Origin: Lepiota brunneoincarnata
Taxonomy: Eukaryota > Basidiomycota > Agaricomycetes > Agaricales > Agaricaceae
NCBI GenBank assembly: GCA_023014365.1
Contig: JAEBUN010000009.1
Location: 992,001 to 1,056,000, forward strand
DNA: 64,000 bases
Direction of reading: 5' to 3'
The notes below the pieces were generated by a model. That model made no database searches and had not been told where the DNA came from. It saw nothing but the letters and a program-made list of their open reading frames with translations. The first letter of the stretch is position 1. Each line of letters starts with the position of its first letter. Positions 63,057-64,000 of this stretch are shown piece after piece. The position numbers and the translations under genes are program-made.

Positions 63057-63296
63057 TTCGAACGCTTTTTGTTGTTCTTCTTTCCATTCAAACTTGTTTG
63101 ATTTTGATAGGAGTTGGTTAAGGGGTTTGGTGTGGTGGGAGTAACTGTGGATGAACTTCTGGTAGAAGTTGCAGAATCTGATGAATTTCTGAATGTGTCA
63201 GACTGTTTTCAGCACTAGCCAGTCTTCTATTCCCTTGAGTTTTCCAGGATCCATTTTGATCTCATCTGGCATGATGATCATGCCGAGATATTCAAG

Positions 63297-64000
63297 TCAT
63301 TGCTTGTTGAACTTGCATTTCTCCGTTTTGAGGTAGAGGTCATTCTCCTGCAGGATCTGCAGTACTTTTTCTGTAAGTTGGTCGGTTTCTTCTTGAGTTT
63401 TACCGTAAATTAGGATATCATCCATATAGATGATGATTCCTCCTTTCTCCATTATCTCGGAGAATAATGTGTCCATCATATGTTGGAATGTCGCGAGGCT
63501 GTTGCAAAGTCCGAAAAACATGACAGTCGGTTCAAAAAGACCCATGGGAGTCTTGAACGCTGCTTTCCATTGGTCACCATCTTTGATTCTGATATTATTG
63601 TATCCTAGGTGGATGTTGAGCTTAGTGAAGTACTTAGCTCCTTTGAGTTTATCCATGATAGAGGAAATCATGGGAATTGGGTAGGCATTTTTGACGGTGT
63701 GATTGTTCAGGTAATGATAGTCTTGGCAGGGTTGGAGGTTTCCTCCTTTCTTGGCAACAAAGAAGAAGGGTGATGCCATAGGGGATTTTGAGGGGCGGAT
63801 GTACCCATTTTGGAGGTTTTCGTCTATAAATTCCTTTAGTGCTTTTTCTTTGGCAGGTGCCACTTGATAGGGTTTCATTGATTTTGCTTTGAATGTTGGC
63901 TTCAATTCAATTTCATGATCGAACGTTCTTGATGGTGGGAATCGTTTGGATGCTTTCTTGTTGAATATTTAAGCCCATCAAGCAAATCTCCAAGGGATCT
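63297..64000 (-). other. Reverse transcriptase domain of the Ty3/gypsy pol
   Basis: Motifs seen: IRPSKSPMASPFFFVAKKGG, QDYHYLNNHTVKNAYPIP, FKTPMGLFEPTVMFFGLCNS and the catalytic box IIIYMDDILIYG. Motif A reads FTKLNIHLGYNN instead of the family FTKLDIRxGYNN, so the first catalytic Asp is Asn. The RT thumb and tether between 63057 and 63296 are broken by stops. Confidence 0.88.

Larger units (their letters stand above)
59168..64000 (-). mobile_element. Degenerate Ty3/gypsy LTR retrotransposon (chromovirus), continues past the window
   Basis: Read on the minus strand the order is reverse transcriptase, RNase H, integrase, chromodomain, then an extra ORF with zinc knuckles, then the candidate LTR. 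The gag and protease end lies outside the window. Several in-frame stops, altered catalytic residues and low CpG content show it is inactive. It is a fungal genomic repeat. Confidence 0.9.
60962..64000 (-). pseudogene. pol of the Ty3/gypsy element: RT, RNase H, integrase, chromodomain (5' part outside the window)
   Basis: The polyprotein would copy the element RNA and insert the DNA. Blocks of open frame are 63905-63297, 63056-62169, about 62179-61955 and 61621-60962, separated by stops. Stops at about 63298, 63200 and 61950 are TGA, again where CGA is plausible at two of the three. The RT motif A Asp and the integrase catalytic Glu are changed (see sub-features). The order RT-RNase H-IN-chromodomain defines a chromovirus. 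The chromodomain near the C-terminus suggests past targeting to methylated chromatin. Confidence 0.88.

Overview
The window looks like nuclear DNA of an agaricomycete fungus (Basidiomycota), possibly close to Rhizoctonia/Ceratobasidiaceae. That placement is an inference from general resemblance, not from a search. The genes are compact and split by many 45-65 nt GT-AG introns. They lie on both strands with short spacers, and the families include fungal P450s, a berberine-bridge-type oxidoreductase, a GH30 glycanase, Hsp20 and CAP/PR-1. There is no operon structure.

Layout. 0-9.9 kb: the 3' end of a cytochrome P450, a molybdenum-cofactor-sulfurase-like PLP enzyme, a coiled-coil protein of unknown function, a tRNA pseudouridine synthase (PUS9-like) and the splicing factor CWC15. 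10.4-26.7 kb is a dense housekeeping block: an unknown polyQ protein, an F-BAR/SH3 cytokinesis protein, ELP1 (tRNA wobble-uridine modification) divergent from EFG1 (18S rRNA maturation), an aldo-keto reductase, and the Golgi Ca/Mn pump PMR1. 26.7-33.8 kb: a DH-BAR-SH3 Rho/Cdc42 exchange factor and a BBE-like FAD oxidoreductase with a very large inserted segment. 36-43 kb: an ankyrin protein divergent from a seven-transmembrane protein, a secreted GH30 enzyme and a small CHY zinc-finger protein. 43.4-55.7 kb: a tRNA-Thr, two Hsp20 genes about 10 kb apart, the replication-initiation factor SLD3, a second P450, a DUF6534-type membrane protein and a secreted CAP protein. 57.7-64 kb is transposon territory: a non-autonomous hAT-like element abutting a decayed Ty3/gypsy chromovirus that runs off the right edge on the minus strand.

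The most striking pattern is that eight genes, plus one tentative model, are intact in splicing and domain order but carry one to three single-base +1 shifts inside conserved coding exons. I count about fifteen and found no convincing -1 shift. Fourteen other genes, including ELP1 and PMR1, read through cleanly. An insertion-type assembly error is the simplest explanation, but the bias and clustering deserve checking. Separately, the Ty3/gypsy element shows strong C-to-T decay: its in-frame stops are nearly all TGA where CGA is expected, key RT and integrase residues are lost by G-to-A changes, and a zinc-knuckle ORF lies downstream of the chromodomain.

All exon boundaries were read by eye from GT/AG sites, reading phase and family conservation. 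No alignment or database search was run.
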